From positions 1 through 6,897 of the forward strand of contig JAHHTR010000111.1 in the NCBI GenBank assembly GCA_020024515.1: a stretch of 6,897 nt of DNA, given 5' to 3'. The first letter of the stretch is position 1; the number at the start of each line of letters is the position of its first letter. Shown here piece by piece: positions 6,303 through 6,897 of this stretch. This DNA comes from Angelakisella sp. GTDB taxonomy: Bacteria; Bacillota; Clostridia; Oscillospirales; Ruminococcaceae. The notes under the pieces are model-generated. The model was not told the DNA's origin. It worked only from the letters and a program-made list of their open reading frames with translations, and did not search any database. The translations under genes and the position numbers were made by a program.

Positions 6303-6308
6303 TATTGA

Positions 6309-6347
6309 TATGGAAACACTGTCTCTACTGGTGGAGGTGTCTTGTAA
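6309..6347 (+). pseudogene. Possible last codons of a deleted tnpB
   Basis: Twelve codons reading YGNTVSTGGGVL end at TAA 6345-6347, right after the 20-bp hairpin and just before the hairpin-rich right end. TnpB genes normally end just there, and Gly-rich short tails after the zinc-binding domain are common. The fragment is far too short for a firm call. Confidence 0.2.
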
Positions 6348-6435
6348 AAAAGCTTTAGCTTAAAATATCGAGCAAAGCGAGTTTACTAAGAACAAATTAA
6401 TAATTTTTCAAAAGTATTTGTTGATTGAATAGTTT

Positions 6436-6555
6436 GCCCGTTTACGGGCGGTAATGCATTCAATGCAAGTGGTAAAATGTTCAATGCATCTTAAGATGCT
6501 AGCCAGTAAAAAGTCCTTATAGGGCTTAATCAAGCCACCAGCTTAGCTGGTGGTT
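6436..6555 (+). ncRNA. Omega-RNA-like hairpin array / IS605-type right end
   Basis: Five compact hairpins follow one another: GCCCG-TTTA-CGGGC (6436-6449), TGCATT-C-AATGCA (6455-6467, which alternatively pairs with 6483-6489 as a pseudoknot), GCATC-TTAA-GATGC (6486-6499), AAGTCC-TTATA-GGGCTT (6511-6527, one G.T pair) and CCACCAGC-TTA-GCTGGTGG (6535-6553, extended by two pairs). A series of this sort, ending in a strong CCACCAGC-type hairpin followed by TTATGACTT, is what the 3' ends of TnpB-encoding IS200/IS605 and IS607 elements look like. There it is both a transposition end and the scaffold of the guide RNA that reads into flanking DNA. In that model the guide would begin near 6560. No intact TnpB lies in the window, so any function would need a protein supplied in trans. 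Confidence 0.45.
6459..6488 (+). repeat. 9-bp direct repeat TTCAATGCA within the right end
   Basis: TTCAATGCA occurs at 6459-6467 and 6480-6488, 21 bases apart start to start. Both copies can pair with TGCATT at 6455-6460, so they could set up alternative folds of the hairpin array. Confidence 0.6.
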
Positions 6556-6583
6556 ATGACTTCTTAACAAAGGAGAAAGATGT

Positions 6584-6897
6584 ATGTCTGTCATTTATGA
6601 GATTACCAAGGGTAAATTAAGCGAGCGCACATATTCTATTGATTCAAAGTACACATTAGCAAGCACATACCATTTAATCATCCATCAAATATCCGATGAT
6701 TATCTTTGCATCATCAACTCATTCACTAATAAAAGTTTCATAATACCAAAAAAAGATTGGCATGGCACAGGTAATTATCCAGAAGGACTTTCACCATATA
6801 TTGGCTATCCAATAGAACCTCTTAAGGAACTAGACTTACCTATTGCATCAGAAGCTGAAACAAGAGCAAAAGCATTTGGAATGGCAGCCCAAAGAAG
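6584..6897 (+). CDS. Unrecognised protein, 5' part (runs off the window)
   Basis: The frame is open for 104 codons to the end of the window. ATG 6584 follows AAAGGAG (6569-6575) by eight bases; an ATG at 6580 in another frame stops after six codons. The visible part is soluble and strand-rich, with alternating hydrophobic stretches (YHLIIHQISDDYLCIINSF, 30-48, and KSFIIPKKDWHG, 50-61), then a Pro/Gly segment (YIGYPIEPLKELDLP) and an Ala-rich helix (SEAETRAKAFGMAAQ). I recognise no family. It lies about 20 bases beyond the presumed right end of the insertion-element remnant, so its own promoter may have been displaced by the insertion. It could be another accessory gene such as a toxin or immunity protein, but nothing in the sequence shows this. 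Confidence 0.7.
   Translation, partial: MSVIYEITKGKLSERTYSIDSKYTLASTYHLIIHQISDDYLCIINSFTNKSFIIPKKDWHGTGNYPEGLSPYIGYPIEPLKELDLPIASEAETRAKAFGMAAQR

Larger units (their letters stand above)
6043..6562 (+). mobile_element. Decayed IS607/IS605-type element (tnpA stub, right-end hairpins)
   Basis: Four parts occur in the order expected of an IS607-family element with most of its coding region deleted: promoter and ribosome binding site, a truncated TnpA with a MerR-type helix-turn-helix signature, a possible short end of tnpB (6309-6347), and a hairpin-rich right end (6436-6555). Intact elements encode a serine recombinase TnpA (about 200 residues) and an RNA-guided nuclease TnpB (about 400). Both are gone here, so it cannot move alone. 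The ends are approximate: IS607 elements leave no target duplication, and the left end lies somewhere in or before the AT-rich run. The family call rests on the TnpA stub and hairpin ladder together; each alone is weaker. Confidence 0.5.

Noticed and set aside
1..6897. CRISPR array, tRNA or rRNA gene
   Set aside because: No regularly spaced repeats, tRNA-like cloverleaf or rRNA sequence was found on either strand by reading.

Overview
The window looks like the 3' part of a conjugative transfer module from an integrative and conjugative element (ICE) in a low-GC Gram-positive host, probably of the Clostridia. It runs into a patchwork accessory region of an immunity-type gene, gene remnants and a decayed insertion sequence. 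Three things suggest this: AT-rich DNA, strong AGGAGG-type ribosome binding sites, and gene content matching clostridial ICEs (a PrgI-like membrane protein, a VirB4 ATPase, an amidoligase and a gamma-glutamylcyclotransferase start). The host assignment is inference; no rRNA or housekeeping gene is present.

Region 1 (15-4304) is one tight plus-strand operon with overlaps of 8, 8 and 1 nt and gaps of 4 and 13 nt. It encodes a two-helix membrane protein, a small soluble protein that may be a detached VirB4 N-terminal domain, the VirB4-type secretion ATPase, an unrecognised acidic helical protein, and an Amidoligase_2 enzyme. The last member is only the first ~18 codons of a gamma-glutamylcyclotransferase (GGCT) gene, after which the sequence abruptly becomes something else. 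Amidoligase and GGCT are a known functional pair (making and opening amide linkages), so this copy has kept the ligase and lost its partner.

Region 2 (about 4270-5470) replaces the rest of the GGCT gene. It holds an extended -10 promoter-like site, a short frame that could be the tail of a lost toxin, and an intact SUKH (SMI1/KNR4) family gene of the kind that serves as immunity protein in polymorphic toxin systems. A 9-bp direct repeat lies near both edges.

Region 3 (about 5468-6040) holds a C-terminal fragment of an unrecognised gene and then non-coding, increasingly AT-rich DNA.

Region 4 (about 6043-6562) is read as a shrunken IS607/IS605-type element. It has a near-consensus promoter and ribosome binding site driving a 39-codon remnant of a TnpA recombinase with a MerR-type helix-turn-helix, a 20-bp hairpin, a possible tnpB tail, and a ladder of hairpins like the right end and omega-RNA scaffold of TnpB-carrying elements. 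Directly after it, an unrecognised CDS starts at 6584 and runs off the window.

The points most worth following are the amidoligase with a beheaded GGCT partner, the orphan SUKH gene with its possible toxin tail, and the omega-RNA-like scaffold left without an intact TnpB.
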